Shown: positions 48,755 through 58,673, numbered from the stretch's first letter. The stretch: DNA of 64,000 nucleotides from Parvibaculum sp. (GCA_002694985.1 NZNS01000005.1:186001-250000), one strand, 5' to 3'. Numbers and translations: made by a program. The notes: generated by a model not told the origin, from the sequence alone.

Positions 48755-49486
48755 TCACTTCGCTCTCGCCGCCATCTTCTCCATCAGCCTGATCCGCGCA
48801 TCCGGCAGGTGCCGGTCATGGGCCGCAAAGAGATGCCGCTCCAGGAAATGCCCCGTAAGCCGCAGGCCCTCCGCCACATCCTCATTCGTTGCCATGCCCG
48901 CCTGCGCGCCGACGAGAAAGGGCGGCAGCCGGAACAGCCGGTCCTTGTAGGGTTCGCCCGCCTCGCGGCACACCGCGCCTCCGCTTTTCGGCGAGACATA
49001 GGCCAGGTCTTCGCGCACCCCCGTCGCCGCGCATTTCGTGAGATCGAGCCCGAAGCCGAGTTCCTGTAGCAGCCCCAGCTCCCAGCGCACGAAGACCGCC
49101 GGCCACACATCCTCGTCCTGCATGGTTTCGAGCAGCACCTCATAGCCGTCGAAAAGAGCCGGATGCCCTTCCCGCTCCGGCACGATGCCGCAAACGGCGC
49201 TCGCCGCGCTCAGGCCGAGCAGCGCCAGCGGATCATCCATCAGCAGGCCGGCAAGCGGGCGCACGAGTTCCACCTGATAAGTGCCGAGATGTTCGGAAAG
49301 CCGCGCGCGCCAATGCGCCGCAACCTTGTTGCCCGGCTGGAGCACGCTGCGCATCCGCCGCCCCGCGCCGCCATGCACAAGGCCAAGATGCCGCCCCTGC
49401 TCGCGCGTGAATAGTTCGAGGATCGCGCCCGTCTCGCCATGCGCGCGTGCCGACAGCACAATCCCTTCGTCACGCCAATCCATCAA
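48755..49486 (-). CDS. recO: DNA repair protein RecO
   Basis: Recombination mediator that works with RecR to load RecA on gaps. The 243-residue protein has the N-terminal OB-fold starting MDWRDEGIVLSARAHGE and the LVHGGAGRRMRSVLQPGNKV segment. The C-terminal helical domain has WELGLLQELGFGLDLTKCAATG. The second Met (49483) may be the true start. Its neighbours (era, rnc) on the same strand lie beyond the ars insertion. Confidence 0.94.
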   Translation of the reverse strand: MMDWRDEGIVLSARAHGETGAILELFTREQGRHLGLVHGGAGRRMRSVLQPGNKVAAHWRARLSEHLGTYQVELVRPLAGLLMDDPLALLGLSAASAVCGIVPEREGHPALFDGYEVLLETMQDEDVWPAVFVRWELGLLQELGFGLDLTKCAATGVREDLAYVSPKSGGAVCREAGEPYKDRLFRLPPFLVGAQAGMATNEDVAEGLRLTGHFLERHLFAAHDRHLPDARIRLMEKMAARAK

Positions 49487-49532
49487 AGACCGCCGTTCAT
49501 TCCGGCATCTCCGCTTGCTCTATACCGTTGGA

Positions 49533-49880
49533 TCAACTTTCCCCCCGCGAACAGCCGATGCAGAGCGGCGCCGCCGCATCCGTCTGAAGCCGCCTCTCCT
49601 CGATCTCTTCGCCGCAACTCAGGCAATAGCCATATTCGCCTTCCGCAATCCGTTTCAGCGCGGCCTCCACTTGCTGTATCCGCAAGTGCCGCCGCCGCTC
49701 GGTTGCCTGCGCCATGGCCTGCGCCTGCATCGCATCCATCCGCGAAAGCCGGCCGACGCTCTGCTGATCGAGCGTCACCGGCGCGCGCGACGCCGCCCCC
49801 GTCTCCGAGAGCGCGCGCAACTCCCCGATCTCCTTTTCAAGCAGCGGCTTGAACTTCGCCGCCATCCCCTCCCTCGTCAT
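49533..49880 (-). CDS. DksA/TraR-family zinc-finger protein
   Basis: 115 residues from ATG 49880, with AAGGA 8 bases upstream; the open frame to 49976 is probably not translated. An N-terminal coiled coil (FKPLLEKEIGELRALSE and RLSRMDAMQAQAMAQA) precedes the four-cysteine zinc finger (YGYCLSCGEEIEERRL...PLCIGC). It lacks the DxxDxA tip of true DksA, so it is a paralogue that may not bind RNA polymerase in the same way. It is divergent from arsR. Confidence 0.88.
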   Translation of the reverse strand: MTREGMAAKFKPLLEKEIGELRALSETGAASRAPVTLDQQSVGRLSRMDAMQAQAMAQATERRRHLRIQQVEAALKRIAEGEYGYCLSCGEEIEERRLQTDAAAPLCIGCSRGES

Positions 49881-49966
49881 ATCCGATTTCCTTTCAGGAC
49901 GGCCTCTCTCATGCCACGAACATTCTAGCCCGCTGCCCGTATCGGCGCACTTCATCCCTGAAGATC

Positions 49967-49995
49967 TTGACTTCACCAGCCCTGCCCGTTAAATG
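49967..49995 (+). promoter_or_regulatory. Promoter of the ars operon
   Basis: TTGACT (49967-49972), 17-bp spacer, TAAATG (49990-49995). The -10 element runs into the inverted repeat at 49993-50008. Confidence 0.65.
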
Positions 49996-50008
49996 CGGAT
50001 TAACGCAT
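49993..50008. promoter_or_regulatory. Candidate ArsR operator
   Basis: ATGCG-GATTAA-CGCAT, perfect 5-bp arms, extending the -10 region of the ars promoter 24-39 bases before the arsR ATG. Repressor binding here would block initiation. Confidence 0.6.
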
Positions 50009-50031
50009 AAGCGCAAAGGAACATAAGCTGA

Positions 50032-50328
50032 ATGTCCGATGTCCCGCAAATCCTCGCTGCCCTTGCCGAGCCCACCCGGCTCCGCGCCATGCAGATCGTC
50101 TGGCGCGGCGGTGAGCATTGCGTCTGCGACCTCATGTCCGCCCTCGACGCAACCCAGTCGCGTATGTCCCGCCACATGAGCGTGCTCAAGGCCGCAGGGC
50201 TGGTTACGGATCGTCGCGATGCGCAATGGGTGCGCTACCGCCGCAATCCCGACATTCCGCCCGCCATCGTCCGTATCGTCGATGCTGCCCTCGCCGCCCT
50301 CGAAAAGCCGCGCCGCCGCGCCGCCTGA
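50032..50328 (+). CDS. arsR: ArsR-family arsenic-responsive repressor
   Basis: 98 residues, a minimal winged helix. The metal-sensing pair is visible as CVCDL in the recognition helix region (EHCVCDLMSALDATQSRMSRHMSVLKAAGLV), the classical As(III)-binding CxC motif. It has its own promoter and operator and is 12 bases upstream of arsC. Confidence 0.94.
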   Translation: MSDVPQILAALAEPTRLRAMQIVWRGGEHCVCDLMSALDATQSRMSRHMSVLKAAGLVTDRRDAQWVRYRRNPDIPPAIVRIVDAALAALEKPRRRAA

Positions 50329-50340
50329 CTGGAGAAAACC

Positions 50341-50763
50341 TTGTCCATTACCATCTATCACAACCCCGCCTGCGGCACGTCGCGCAATACACTTGCCATG
50401 ATCCGGCAGAGCGGCGCGAAACCGGAAATCATCGAATATCTCGAAACACCGCCGGATGAAGAAACGCTGCGTCAGTTGATCCGGGACATGGGAATTTCGC
50501 CGCGCGACCTGCTTCGCCGCAAGGGCACGCCCTATGAAGAACTTGGCCTCGATGACCCGAAATGGAGCGACGGCGATCTCATCGGATTCATGTTGAAGCA
50601 CCCCATCCTCATCAATCGGCCGGTCGTGGTCACGCCGAAGGGAACGCGCCTTTGCCGCCCCTCGGAAGCCGTCCTCGACCTGCTCGAAAACCCGGCTATT
50701 GGTCCTTTCGTCAAGGAAGACGGTGAAGTGATCATCGACAAGGAAGGAAAGCGCCTTGTCTGA
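50341..50763 (+). CDS. arsC: Arsenate reductase (glutaredoxin type)
   Basis: Reduces arsenate to arsenite using glutathione and glutaredoxin. The 140-residue protein shows the catalytic Cys near residue 10 in [13 protein letters not shown] and the arginines in [10 protein letters not shown] and GTRLCRPSE. The start codon is TTG at 50341, the first codon giving the full N-terminus. It overlaps arsH by 8 bases. Confidence 0.95.
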   Translation: MSITIYHNPACGTSRNTLAMIRQSGAKPEIIEYLETPPDEETLRQLIRDMGISPRDLLRRKGTPYEELGLDDPKWSDGDLIGFMLKHPILINRPVVVTPKGTRLCRPSEAVLDLLENPAIGPFVKEDGEVIIDKEGKRLV

Positions 50764-51478
50764 ACCTGTCGACACTTTGCCCAATATCGACGAAGCCCTC
50801 TTGAACCCGATTGATGAGGAACGCCTTTTCGCCGCCCCGCGCGCAACGCACAAGCCGCGCATTCTCCTGCTCTACGGTTCCGTGCGCGAGCGCTCTTACA
50901 GCCGCTTTGCAACGGAGGAAGCCGCGCGCATCCTGCGCCGCCTTGGCGCCGAAACGCGCATCTTCAATCCCTCCGGCCTGCCGCTGGCCGAGGACGCGGA
51001 TGAAGACCACCCGAAGGTTCGCGAATTGCGCGATCTCGTCACCTGGTCGGAAGGCATGGTGTGGTGCTCGCCCGAGCGTCATGGCGCCATGACGGGCATC
51101 ATGAAAACCATGATCGACTGGATTCCGCTCTCCATAGGCGCTGTTCGTCCGACCCAGGGCAAGACGCTCGCCGTCATGCAGGTCAGCGGCGGCTCGCAAT
51201 CCTTCAACGCCGTCAACCAGCTTCGTGTTCTTGGCCGCTGGATGCGGCTGTTCACGATCCCGAACCAGTCCTCGGTGCCGAAAGCCTTTCTGGAGTTCGA
51301 CGAGGAGGGCCGCATGAAGCCGTCCGCGCTCTACGAGCGCATTGTCGACGTGATGGAGGAACTCATGAAGTTCACACTGCTCCTGCGCGACCGCTCGGAC
51401 TATCTGGTGGACCGTTACAGCGAGCGCAAGGAAAGCGCGGAAGAGCTGTCGCGCCGCGTCAACCAGAAGTCGATCTGA
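50756..51478 (+). CDS. arsH: Arsenical resistance protein ArsH
   Basis: NADPH-dependent FMN reductase; in several bacteria it oxidises trivalent organoarsenicals. The 240-residue flavodoxin-like protein has [23 protein letters not shown] and the signature [23 protein letters not shown], with [15 protein letters not shown]. It is the third and last gene of arsRCH. No ArsB, Acr3 or ArsJ gene is adjacent. It converges on era with a 15-base gap. Confidence 0.95.
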   Translation: MSEPVDTLPNIDEALLNPIDEERLFAAPRATHKPRILLLYGSVRERSYSRFATEEAARILRRLGAETRIFNPSGLPLAEDADEDHPKVRELRDLVTWSEGMVWCSPERHGAMTGIMKTMIDWIPLSIGAVRPTQGKTLAVMQVSGGSQSFNAVNQLRVLGRWMRLFTIPNQSSVPKAFLEFDEEGRMKPSALYERIVDVMEELMKFTLLLRDRSDYLVDRYSERKESAEELSRRVNQKSI

Positions 51479-51493
51479 AGCCGCGCGCCTTTT

Positions 51494-52426
51494 CTACTTG
51501 TCCGGGAAGTCGAGACCCATCTCGCGGTAGCGTTCGCGGTCGTCGGACCAGTTCTCGCGCACCTTCACGAACAGGAATAGATGCACCTTCGTTTCCAGCA
51601 TCTCCTGCAATTCTTCGCGCGCGAGCTGGCCGACCGTCTTGATCGTTTGCCCGCCCTTGCCCAGCGCAATCTTCTTCTGGCTGTCCCGCTCGACGAAGAT
51701 CACCTGTTGAATGCGGATCGAGCCGTCCTTCTTCGTCTCCCAGCTTTCCGTTTCCACGGTCAGCGAATAGGGAAGCTCGTCATGGAGCCGCAGGAAGAGC
51801 TTTTCGCGCGTCACCTCCGCCGCGAGCGAGCGCAGAGGCACATCCGCCGCCTGGTCTTCGGGATAATGCCACGGTCCCTTCGGCATTTCGCCCGCGATAT
51901 AGCGCCTGAGGTCGTCAACGCCGTCGCCCGACATCGCCGAAATCATGAAGGTCCGGGTGAAAAGCCCCGTCGCGTCGAGCCGCTGCGCGAGTTTCAGCAG
52001 CTTCTCGTGGTTCGCCACATCCACCTTGTTCAGCACAAGGACTGCTTTGCGATCCTGCGCCTTCAGCCCTTCGAGGATGCGCTCCAGGTCTTCGGCCCGC
52101 TCACGCTCGGCATCGACCATCAGCAGCACGAGGTCCGCGTCCCCCGCGCCGCCCCAGGCCGCTTCCACCATCGCCTTGTCGAGCCGACGCTTCGGCTTGA
52201 AGATACCGGGGGTATCCACGAAAACGATCTGCGTGTCGCCTTCCATCGCAATGCCGCGGATGCGCGCGCGCGTCGTCTGCACCTTGTGCGTGACGATTGC
52301 CACCTTCGATCCGACGAGCTGGTTCAGCAGCGTGGATTTTCCCGCATTGGGCGCACCGATGATGGCGACAAAGCCGCAGCGGCTTGTCCCCGCTTTTTCC
52401 GTGTTCGTTTCTGACTCGTGGTTCAT
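51494..52426 (-). CDS. era: GTPase Era
   Basis: Ribosome-associated GTPase needed for 16S rRNA maturation. 310 residues from ATG 52426 (ATG 52444 is equally possible; neither has a clear ribosome site). The G1 box GAPNAGKST, G3 DTPG and G4 NKVD are intact. The C-terminal KH domain contains GKGGQTIKTVGQLAR. The start region lies on an 11-base tandem duplication (52433-52454). It follows rnc, the classic rnc-era order. Confidence 0.96.
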   Translation of the reverse strand: MNHESETNTEKAGTSRCGFVAIIGAPNAGKSTLLNQLVGSKVAIVTHKVQTTRARIRGIAMEGDTQIVFVDTPGIFKPKRRLDKAMVEAAWGGAGDADLVLLMVDAERERAEDLERILEGLKAQDRKAVLVLNKVDVANHEKLLKLAQRLDATGLFTRTFMISAMSGDGVDDLRRYIAGEMPKGPWHYPEDQAADVPLRSLAAEVTREKLFLRLHDELPYSLTVETESWETKKDGSIRIQQVIFVERDSQKKIALGKGGQTIKTVGQLAREELQEMLETKVHLFLFVKVRENWSDDRERYREMGLDFPDK

Positions 52427-52466
52427 GTGACGTTTCAATGACATTTCAATGACAGTGAGGGGTGGC

Positions 52467-53138
52467 TTATCCCCGTTCCGGCCAGGCGCCAAGCTCTTCA
52501 AGCATCGCCTGTGCGGCTGTCTGCTCGGCCTGCCGTTTCGAATTTCCACGCGCCTGCAATGGCTTGGCGCTCCCCACCCGGACCTCGACGGTAAATTCCG
52601 GGGCATGGTCCGGGCCCGTCCGGGCGATCAGTTTGTAGTTTGGCAGCGGGTGCCCCCGCGCCTGCGCCCATTCCTGCAAGGCCGTCTTTGCGTCTTGCCG
52701 GACTTTCCCTGATTTTTCAAGGAGGTAAGCCCATTCCTTCTCGATCATCCGGCGCGCCGGCTCGATGCCTCCATCGAGGTAGAGTGCCGCGATCACCGCC
52801 TCGCATACGTCACCGAGAATGGCGGTTTTCTGCCTTCCCCCGGCCTTTTCTTCTCCTGCCCCCATGACGATATGGGTGCCGAGATCGAGCCGTCCGGCCA
52901 CCTCCGCGCAGGCTTCCTTGCGTACCAACGCATTGAATCTGATGGCCAATTCGCCTTCGTCGGCCTCCGCAAAATCGCGCATCAGCCAGTCCGCGATCAC
53001 GAGCCCCAGTACCCGGTCGCCGAGAAATTCAAAGCGCTGGTAGTTCGCGCCCTCCGCGCTTGGGTGTGTCAAAGCCTGAGAAAGAAGGCCCAACTCATTG
53101 AATTTATGGCCCAATCTCTTTTCGAGTTTGGCGCTCAT
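52467..53138 (-). CDS. rnc: Ribonuclease III
   Basis: Cleaves double-stranded RNA in rRNA and mRNA processing. The 223-residue protein has the catalytic signature RFEFLGDRVLGLVIADWL and a second acidic site ILGDVCEAVIAALYLDGG. The C-terminal double-stranded-RNA-binding domain covers about 155-220 (DAKTALQEWAQARG). ATG 53138 overlaps the lepB stop by 4 bases. Confidence 0.96.
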   Translation of the reverse strand: MSAKLEKRLGHKFNELGLLSQALTHPSAEGANYQRFEFLGDRVLGLVIADWLMRDFAEADEGELAIRFNALVRKEACAEVAGRLDLGTHIVMGAGEEKAGGRQKTAILGDVCEAVIAALYLDGGIEPARRMIEKEWAYLLEKSGKVRQDAKTALQEWAQARGHPLPNYKLIARTGPDHAPEFTVEVRVGSAKPLQARGNSKRQAEQTAAQAMLEELGAWPERG

Positions 53139-53893
53139 TCTACCCATTTGCCGATCCGGTCCCAGCGGATGGCCCATGGCCATTTCCAGACTTCCCAGAA
53201 CGATGCGCTTCCATTCGCGGAGAAGAAGATGATCTCGGCCTTCCCCACAAGATTCTCGAAGGGCACATAGCCAACCACGTCGGGCACGCGGCTGTCGCTG
53301 GAGTTGTCGCGATTGTCACCCATCATGAAATAGTGGCCCTGCGGCACGACATAGACGCCCGTATTGTCCCATACGCTGTCTCTCATCATGTCGAGTGTGA
53401 TGTAGGAGACACCGTTCGGCAGCGTTTCGCGATATTGCGGGATGCGGCGCAGATTGCCAGCCGGGTCGCGATAGATGAAATCATCGACGCGCACGCGCGG
53501 CACGGCCTTGTCGTTCAGGTAGAGCACACCCGCCTTCATCTGCACGGTGTCGCCTGGTAAACCTATGACACGCTTGATGAAATCGGTGTGATTGTCGGTC
53601 GGCTGCTTGAACACCACGATATCGCCGCGCTCGGGATCGTCGCCAGCAATGCGGCCGCTGAAGAGCGGCGGCGAGAACGGCAGCGAGTGCTTTGAATAGC
53701 CATAGCTATACTTCGCAACGAAGAGGTAGTCGCCGATCAGCAGCGTGGATTCCATCGAGCTGGACGGGATGTAGAAGGGCTGGAAGAAGAAGGCCCGGAT
53801 GAACAGCGCAATCAGCAGCGCATAGGCAATCGTCCGGGCATTTTCAGCCCAGGAGCTGCCCCGCAGCTTTTTTGCGTTTTCACTCATCGCCAT
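53135..53893 (-). CDS. lepB: Signal peptidase I
   Basis: Inner-membrane protease that removes signal peptides. The 252-residue protein has one N-terminal membrane helix (about 16-36). The catalytic Ser is in IPSSSMESTLLIGD and the catalytic Lys in FIKRVIGLPGD. GDNRDNSSDSR is the C-terminal box. ATG 53893 has GGAG 8 bases upstream; the open frame continues to 53950. It sits between acpS and rnc. Confidence 0.96.
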   Translation of the reverse strand: MAMSENAKKLRGSSWAENARTIAYALLIALFIRAFFFQPFYIPSSSMESTLLIGDYLFVAKYSYGYSKHSLPFSPPLFSGRIAGDDPERGDIVVFKQPTDNHTDFIKRVIGLPGDTVQMKAGVLYLNDKAVPRVRVDDFIYRDPAGNLRRIPQYRETLPNGVSYITLDMMRDSVWDNTGVYVVPQGHYFMMGDNRDNSSDSRVPDVVGYVPFENLVGKAEIIFFSANGSASFWEVWKWPWAIRWDRIGKWVE

Positions 53894-53977
53894 CTTCCAA
53901 CTCCTGCTCACCGCCCTCGGCTTCCCCCGAAAAACGGCGGACCTTACCACAATCCGTCGCGCCGTCTCCCCTGCCGA

Positions 53978-54379
53978 TCAGCCACTCGGAACGGCCGAAA
54001 TGATCACAAAGGCCTGCGCCAGCGGGTGATCATCGGTAATCGTGAGGTGGATGACAGGCTCCATGCCTTCGGGCGTGATCTCGGTGAGCCGGATCAGCGC
54101 ACCGCCCGTCAGCGCCATGGTCGGTTGCCCGCCGCGAAGGTTCACGACCCCCATATCCCGCCAGAAAACACCACGCCGGAAGCCCGTCCCGAGCGCCTTG
54201 GAACAGGCCTCCTTGGCTGCGAAACGCTTTGCATAGGAGGCTGCCCGCATCCGCCGCGCCTCTGACTTCCGCCTCTCGACATCCGTGAAAATGCGCTCGA
54301 CGAAGCGGTCGCCAAAACGCTCCAGGGTTTTCTCGACCCGCCTGATGTCGATGAGGTCGTTGCCGATACCGATGATCAT
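53978..54379 (-). CDS. acpS: Holo-[acyl-carrier-protein] synthase
   Basis: Transfers phosphopantetheine from CoA to apo-ACP. The 133-residue protein has the two family motifs: [14 protein letters not shown] with the Mg2+ Asp, and [15 protein letters not shown]. Its start overlaps the pdxJ stop by 4 bases, the usual pdxJ-acpS coupling. Confidence 0.96.
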   Translation of the reverse strand: MIIGIGNDLIDIRRVEKTLERFGDRFVERIFTDVERRKSEARRMRAASYAKRFAAKEACSKALGTGFRRGVFWRDMGVVNLRGGQPTMALTGGALIRLTEITPEGMEPVIHLTITDDHPLAQAFVIISAVPSG

Positions 54380-55164
54380 GCCTGGTCTTTCGTTTTCGTG
54401 GCCCGCGCACCACCACGGGCCTCATCCATCGCAGCACGCATCTTCCGGATGCTCGCCTCAAGGCCGATGAAGATCGCTTCTCCGATCAGGAAGTGCCCGA
54501 TATTGAGTTCGGCCAGTTCAGGCATCGCGGCAACGGGGGCGACTGTATCGAAGGTCAGGCCGTGGCCCGCATGGACCTCCAGACCGAGAGCCACGCCATC
54601 GCGCGCCGCCTTGGCAAGCCGCGCCAACTCTGCATCCCGCTTCGCGTTTTCGCGCGCAAAGGCAGCTTCGCAATAGGCGCCCGTATGCAGCTCCACCACG
54701 GGCGCGCCCAGCGATACAGCCGCTTCGAGCTGCCGCCTGTCGGCATTGATGAAGAGCGAAACGCGGATATCCGCCTCGCGGAGCCGGTCCACGATCGGCT
54801 TGAGATGATTGTGAAGCCCCGCCGCGTCGAGCCCGCCTTCGGTTGTCACTTCCTCGCGCCGTTCGGGCACGATGCAGCAGGCATGGGGCTGGTGCCGAAG
54901 CGCAATGCTCAGCATTTCCGGCGTCGCCGCCATTTCGAGGTTGAGCGGCAGCCCCACCTCGTCCTTGAGCCGCGCAATATCGCCATCGCGGATATGCCGC
55001 CGGTCCTCGCGCAGATGCGCTGTTATGCCCTCCGCGCCCGCCGCGGCGGAAAGTTTTGCCGCCCGCACCGGATCCGGGTGTTCGCCGCCACGCGCGTTAC
55101 GGATCGTCGCCACATGATCGATATTGACGCCGAGCCGCAGATATCCAGGCTCATTCCCGCTCAT
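54376..55164 (-). CDS. pdxJ: Pyridoxine 5'-phosphate synthase
   Basis: Final step of de novo vitamin B6 synthesis. The 262-residue TIM barrel has [18 protein letters not shown] at the start, [13 protein letters not shown] and a [10 protein letters not shown] segment. The frame extends 175 codons upstream inside the next gene, but ATG 55164 has GAGGAG upstream and overlaps the DUF2062 stop by 4 bases. Confidence 0.96.
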   Translation of the reverse strand: MSGNEPGYLRLGVNIDHVATIRNARGGEHPDPVRAAKLSAAAGAEGITAHLREDRRHIRDGDIARLKDEVGLPLNLEMAATPEMLSIALRHQPHACCIVPERREEVTTEGGLDAAGLHNHLKPIVDRLREADIRVSLFINADRRQLEAAVSLGAPVVELHTGAYCEAAFARENAKRDAELARLAKAARDGVALGLEVHAGHGLTFDTVAPVAAMPELAELNIGHFLIGEAIFIGLEASIRKMRAAMDEARGGARATKTKDQA

Positions 55165-55781
55165 ATCATGTCTCCTCGCCTTGTTTCGACCGTTCCCGGC
55201 TTGCCCGCCTGCTCCGGCCCGGCTTGCTCGGTCGTGCTGCTGCGCGAGAGGACGCGCTCCGCAAGCAGCTTGCGTCTTTGCGCCTGATAGGCCTCGACCC
55301 CACTCCGCGCCAGAACATATGAAACGCATCCGAGAACGACCCCGACCGGGATTGCACCGACCGTGAGCGGCAGCAGAAGCGGCAGAACCATGTCGAAGGC
55401 ATGAGCGCGTTGCAGCGTTTCGGCGACATCGGGATTTGCCGCCACCGGCGTCCCCAGCATGTAGCGGCCTGTCTCGTAGACAACGAACCAGATCGCGGGA
55501 AATGTCAGCGGATTGCCGATAAAGGTACCGATGGCGCTCGCAATCAGGTTTCCGCGCAATACCCAGGCGATCAGCATCGCAAGCAGTATATGGAAGCCGA
55601 ACAAGGGGGTGCAGGACGAAAAGGCGCCCGCCGCAACGCCAAGCGCTATCGCATGCGGCGTACCTGAAAGCCGCCAGACACGCCGCCACCCGTACTGAAG
55701 GGTACGCTTCCAGCCCGAACGGGGCCAGAAGATCTCCCTCAGTTTCTGAATCGGATGCAGCTCTACGCGGCGGCGAAACAA
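55161..55781 (-). CDS. DUF2062 membrane protein
   Basis: 206 residues. The core is typical: [33 protein letters not shown], then [21 protein letters not shown], with three or four membrane helices. The function of the family is not established. The C-terminus is polar. It is coupled to pdxJ and follows pyrE by 14 bases. Confidence 0.88.
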   Translation of the reverse strand: MFRRRVELHPIQKLREIFWPRSGWKRTLQYGWRRVWRLSGTPHAIALGVAAGAFSSCTPLFGFHILLAMLIAWVLRGNLIASAIGTFIGNPLTFPAIWFVVYETGRYMLGTPVAANPDVAETLQRAHAFDMVLPLLLPLTVGAIPVGVVLGCVSYVLARSGVEAYQAQRRKLLAERVLSRSSTTEQAGPEQAGKPGTVETRRGDMI

Positions 55782-55795
55782 CGATTAACGCTCCT

Positions 55796-56380
55796 TCAGG
55801 CCAGATGACGGCTTCCCGGCTTCACGGCCGGCATGGCGGCGAGTTCTTTCGGCAGCTTGTCCGCCGGATAGGCAGGAATGGCGATCTTGGCCAGCGAGAT
55901 CAGCTTCACGCCCACCTTCGCCTTCCCGCCCGAACGGTCAATCAGGCAGGCTGCCGCCACCACTCTGGCGCCCGTATTGCGGATCGATGCAATGCATTCG
56001 CGCGACGAAAGTCCCGTCGTCACGATGTCCTCGACCATCACAACGCGCATGCCCTTCTTGAGTTCAAAACCGCGCCGGAGCACGAATTCGCCGTTCTCCC
56101 GTTCCACATACATGGCAGGCACTTTCATATGCCTCGCCGTTTCATAACCGGGAATAATGCCCCCGACTGCGGGCGAAACAATGGCATCGACAGGCCCATC
56201 GACCTCTTCCGCAATTTTTTTCGCGAGCGCCTTGCATAATTTCGACGTCCGCGCCGGGTTCATGAAGACGCGGGCCTTCTGTAGAAAAACCGGGCTGTGA
56301 AGCCCGGAGGAAAGAATGAAGTGCCCGCGAAGGAGAGCCCCCGCTTTCTCGAACTCTTTCAAAACCTTTTCTTGATCCAT
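55796..56380 (-). CDS. pyrE: Orotate phosphoribosyltransferase
   Basis: Makes orotidine monophosphate in pyrimidine synthesis. The 194-residue protein has the PRPP loop [31 protein letters not shown] and the N-terminal [18 protein letters not shown]. It is in the same run as relA/spoT upstream (42-base gap). Confidence 0.96.
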   Translation of the reverse strand: MDQEKVLKEFEKAGALLRGHFILSSGLHSPVFLQKARVFMNPARTSKLCKALAKKIAEEVDGPVDAIVSPAVGGIIPGYETARHMKVPAMYVERENGEFVLRRGFELKKGMRVVMVEDIVTTGLSSRECIASIRNTGARVVAAACLIDRSGGKAKVGVKLISLAKIAIPAYPADKLPKELAAMPAVKPGSRHLA

Positions 56381-56422
56381 GTCTTTTCTTCACCGGCTTC
56401 AAATATGGAAACGAGCCGCCCT

Positions 56423-58567
56423 CTAACGTCGCGGACGGATGACTGTGTTGACGCAGGAAAGTCCGTTCAGTGCAGACATGATGCGCGTCAGATGTTTCAG
56501 GTCTCTCACATCGAGGTCGATCTGGATGTCGTAGAAATCCATGTCGCGCTGCGCGAGCGAAAGATTTGAGATGTTGCTGCCATAGTCGGCAATCAACGTG
56601 GCGATATGTCCGAGGGAGCCCACCTCGTTTTTCGCAGTCACACGGAGACGCGCCGGAAAGGTCTGCGGATGCTCGGGGTCGATATCCCAGGTTGCGTCGA
56701 TCCAGCGCATCGTCTCGCCGTCGAACTCTTCGAGCGCGGGCGCATCGATCGGATAGATCGTGATTCCCTCGCCCGGCATCATGATGCCCACAATGCGCTC
56801 CCCCGGCAGCGGGAACATCTCGGGCGCAAAGCTGATGACCAGCCCCGCCGCGCGGCCCGTTACACGCACCGCACTGTCGTTACCATCCTTGCCGTTGCCC
56901 CTGACCGGCCTCTTGCGCCCGTTTTTCGGCTGCTCTGCGGGGTAAACCGTCTGCAACACCTGATGCGCGCTCAGCGTTCCATCACCCACGGCTGCCATCA
57001 GCTCGTCGAGGTCGGACTTGCGAAGCGGACCCAATGCGCGTTCCAGGATCGTGTCGCTTCCGTCCTTGCCCGCCGCCTCGAATGCCCCTTTCAGAATCTG
57101 CCGTCCGAGACGGCTGAACTCTGCCTGCTTCGTCGCGCGGATCGAGCGGCGGATCGCAGAACGTGCCTTGCCTGTCGCCACGAAGGCTTCCCAGGCGGGA
57201 GAAGGCCTTTGGGCTTGTGAGCGAATGATCTCGACCTCATCGCCATTTTCGAGCTTCGTGCGCAGCGGCATGTGGCGTCCGTTGATCTTGCAGCCGACGC
57301 AGGTGTCGCCAATATCGGTATGCACTGCATAGGCAAAATCGATAGGCGTCGCACCGCGCGGCAGCGTGATCAGAAGCCCCTTCGGCGAAAAACAGAAAAC
57401 CTGATCGGAATACATCTGGAGCTTCGTGTGCTCCAGGAACTCTTCCGGCGAGGCTCCGTGTTCCAGCATCTCGATCAGCTGGCGCAGCCAGTGGAACGTG
57501 GCAGCAAATTCGCCCGACGCATCCGCGCCCGGACCTTCCTTGTAGATCCAGTGTGCGGCAATACCGTACTCGGCAATTTCGTGCATCTTCCGTGTGCGAA
57601 CCTGCACTTCGGCGCGCTTCTTCTCCGGTCCGATCATCGTCGTGTGGATCGAGCGATAACCGTTCGCCTTCGGCGTCGAGATGTAATCCTTGAAACGGCC
57701 CGGCACCATTCGCCAGTTGGTATGAAGAACGCCAACGGCAGTATAGCAATCCGGCACATCGTCCACGATCACGCGGAAGCCGAAAATATCGGAAAGCTGT
57801 TCAAGCGAAATGGCGCGCCGCTCCATCTTGCGCCACATCGAATAGGGACGCTTCTCACGGCCCAGCACTTCGCAGGAAAGTCCGGTTTCTTCGAGCTTCG
57901 CCTGGATTTCTTTCGCGATTTTCTTGACCGAGTCGCCACTTGCCTCGCGGAACTCGTTGAGCCGCTTTATCAGGGCTTCGCGCGCTTCGGGATTGAGCTC
58001 CTTGAAGGCAAGATCTTCCAGCTCTTCGCGGATTTCCTGGATCCCCATGCGGCCAGCCAGCGGCGCATAGATTTCCATCGTCTCAAGCGCGATGCGCTGA
58101 CGCTTTTCCGCCGATGAAATGAAATGCAGCGTCCGCATATTGTGAAGTCGGTCGGCAAGCTTCACGAGCAATACGCGGATATCGTTCGACATCGCGAGCA
58201 GGAACTTGCGGAAGTTCTCCGCTTGCTTGGAACGTTCCGAGGTGAGCTCGATCCGGGTGAGCTTGGTCACCCCATCGACCAGCCCTGCGACCTGTGAGCC
58301 AAAAAGCTTCGTCAGTTCGTCCATCGTCGAGCCCGTATCCTCGATCGTATCGTGCAGCAGCGCTGTCACGATGGTCGCGGTATCGAGCTTGAGGTCGGTC
58401 AGAATGCCGGCCACTTCGATGGGATGGGAAAAATAGGGATCGCCGCTGGCGCGCTTCTGGCTGCCATGCTGCTTCATGGCATAGACATAGGCACGGTTGA
58501 TCAGGGCCTCGTCCGCTTTCGGATCGTAGCCGAGCACGCGGTCGACGAGCTCATACTGACGCAACAT
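56423..58567 (-). CDS. rsh: Bifunctional (p)ppGpp synthetase/hydrolase
   Basis: 714 residues; stringent-response enzyme. The hydrolase HD site is complete (SHPIEVAG, ALLHDTIEDTGST). The synthetase region has FGFRVIVDDVPDCYTAVGVLH and TPKANGYRSIHTTMIG. A TGS domain (PKGLLITLPRGATPIDFAYAVHTDIG), then zinc-finger/ACT regions follow, ending in an ACT (DIQIDLDVRDLKHLTRIMSAL). As in most alphaproteobacteria it is probably the only long RSH protein. A terminator separates it from rpoZ upstream. Confidence 0.96.
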   Translation of the reverse strand: MLRQYELVDRVLGYDPKADEALINRAYVYAMKQHGSQKRASGDPYFSHPIEVAGILTDLKLDTATIVTALLHDTIEDTGSTMDELTKLFGSQVAGLVDGVTKLTRIELTSERSKQAENFRKFLLAMSNDIRVLLVKLADRLHNMRTLHFISSAEKRQRIALETMEIYAPLAGRMGIQEIREELEDLAFKELNPEAREALIKRLNEFREASGDSVKKIAKEIQAKLEETGLSCEVLGREKRPYSMWRKMERRAISLEQLSDIFGFRVIVDDVPDCYTAVGVLHTNWRMVPGRFKDYISTPKANGYRSIHTTMIGPEKKRAEVQVRTRKMHEIAEYGIAAHWIYKEGPGADASGEFAATFHWLRQLIEMLEHGASPEEFLEHTKLQMYSDQVFCFSPKGLLITLPRGATPIDFAYAVHTDIGDTCVGCKINGRHMPLRTKLENGDEVEIIRSQAQRPSPAWEAFVATGKARSAIRRSIRATKQAEFSRLGRQILKGAFEAAGKDGSDTILERALGPLRKSDLDELMAAVGDGTLSAHQVLQTVYPAEQPKNGRKRPVRGNGKDGNDSAVRVTGRAAGLVISFAPEMFPLPGERIVGIMMPGEGITIYPIDAPALEEFDGETMRWIDATWDIDPEHPQTFPARLRVTAKNEVGSLGHIATLIADYGSNISNLSLAQRDMDFYDIQIDLDVRDLKHLTRIMSALNGLSCVNTVIRPRR

Positions 58568-58643
58568 GCCTGAAATTCTCCGTCGTCCTCTCTTGCAAAC
58601 TTCCTAACGTGTCTCACGGGAAACGCCTCGCTCAAACGAAAAA

Positions 58644-58673
58644 CGCCGCCCCTCACCTTGCGGCCGGGCGGCG
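58644..58673 (-). terminator. Terminator after rpoZ
   Basis: On the minus strand CGCCGCCC and GGGCGGCG pair perfectly (8 bp) and TTTTT follows. It is 58 bases past the rpoZ stop. Confidence 0.8.
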
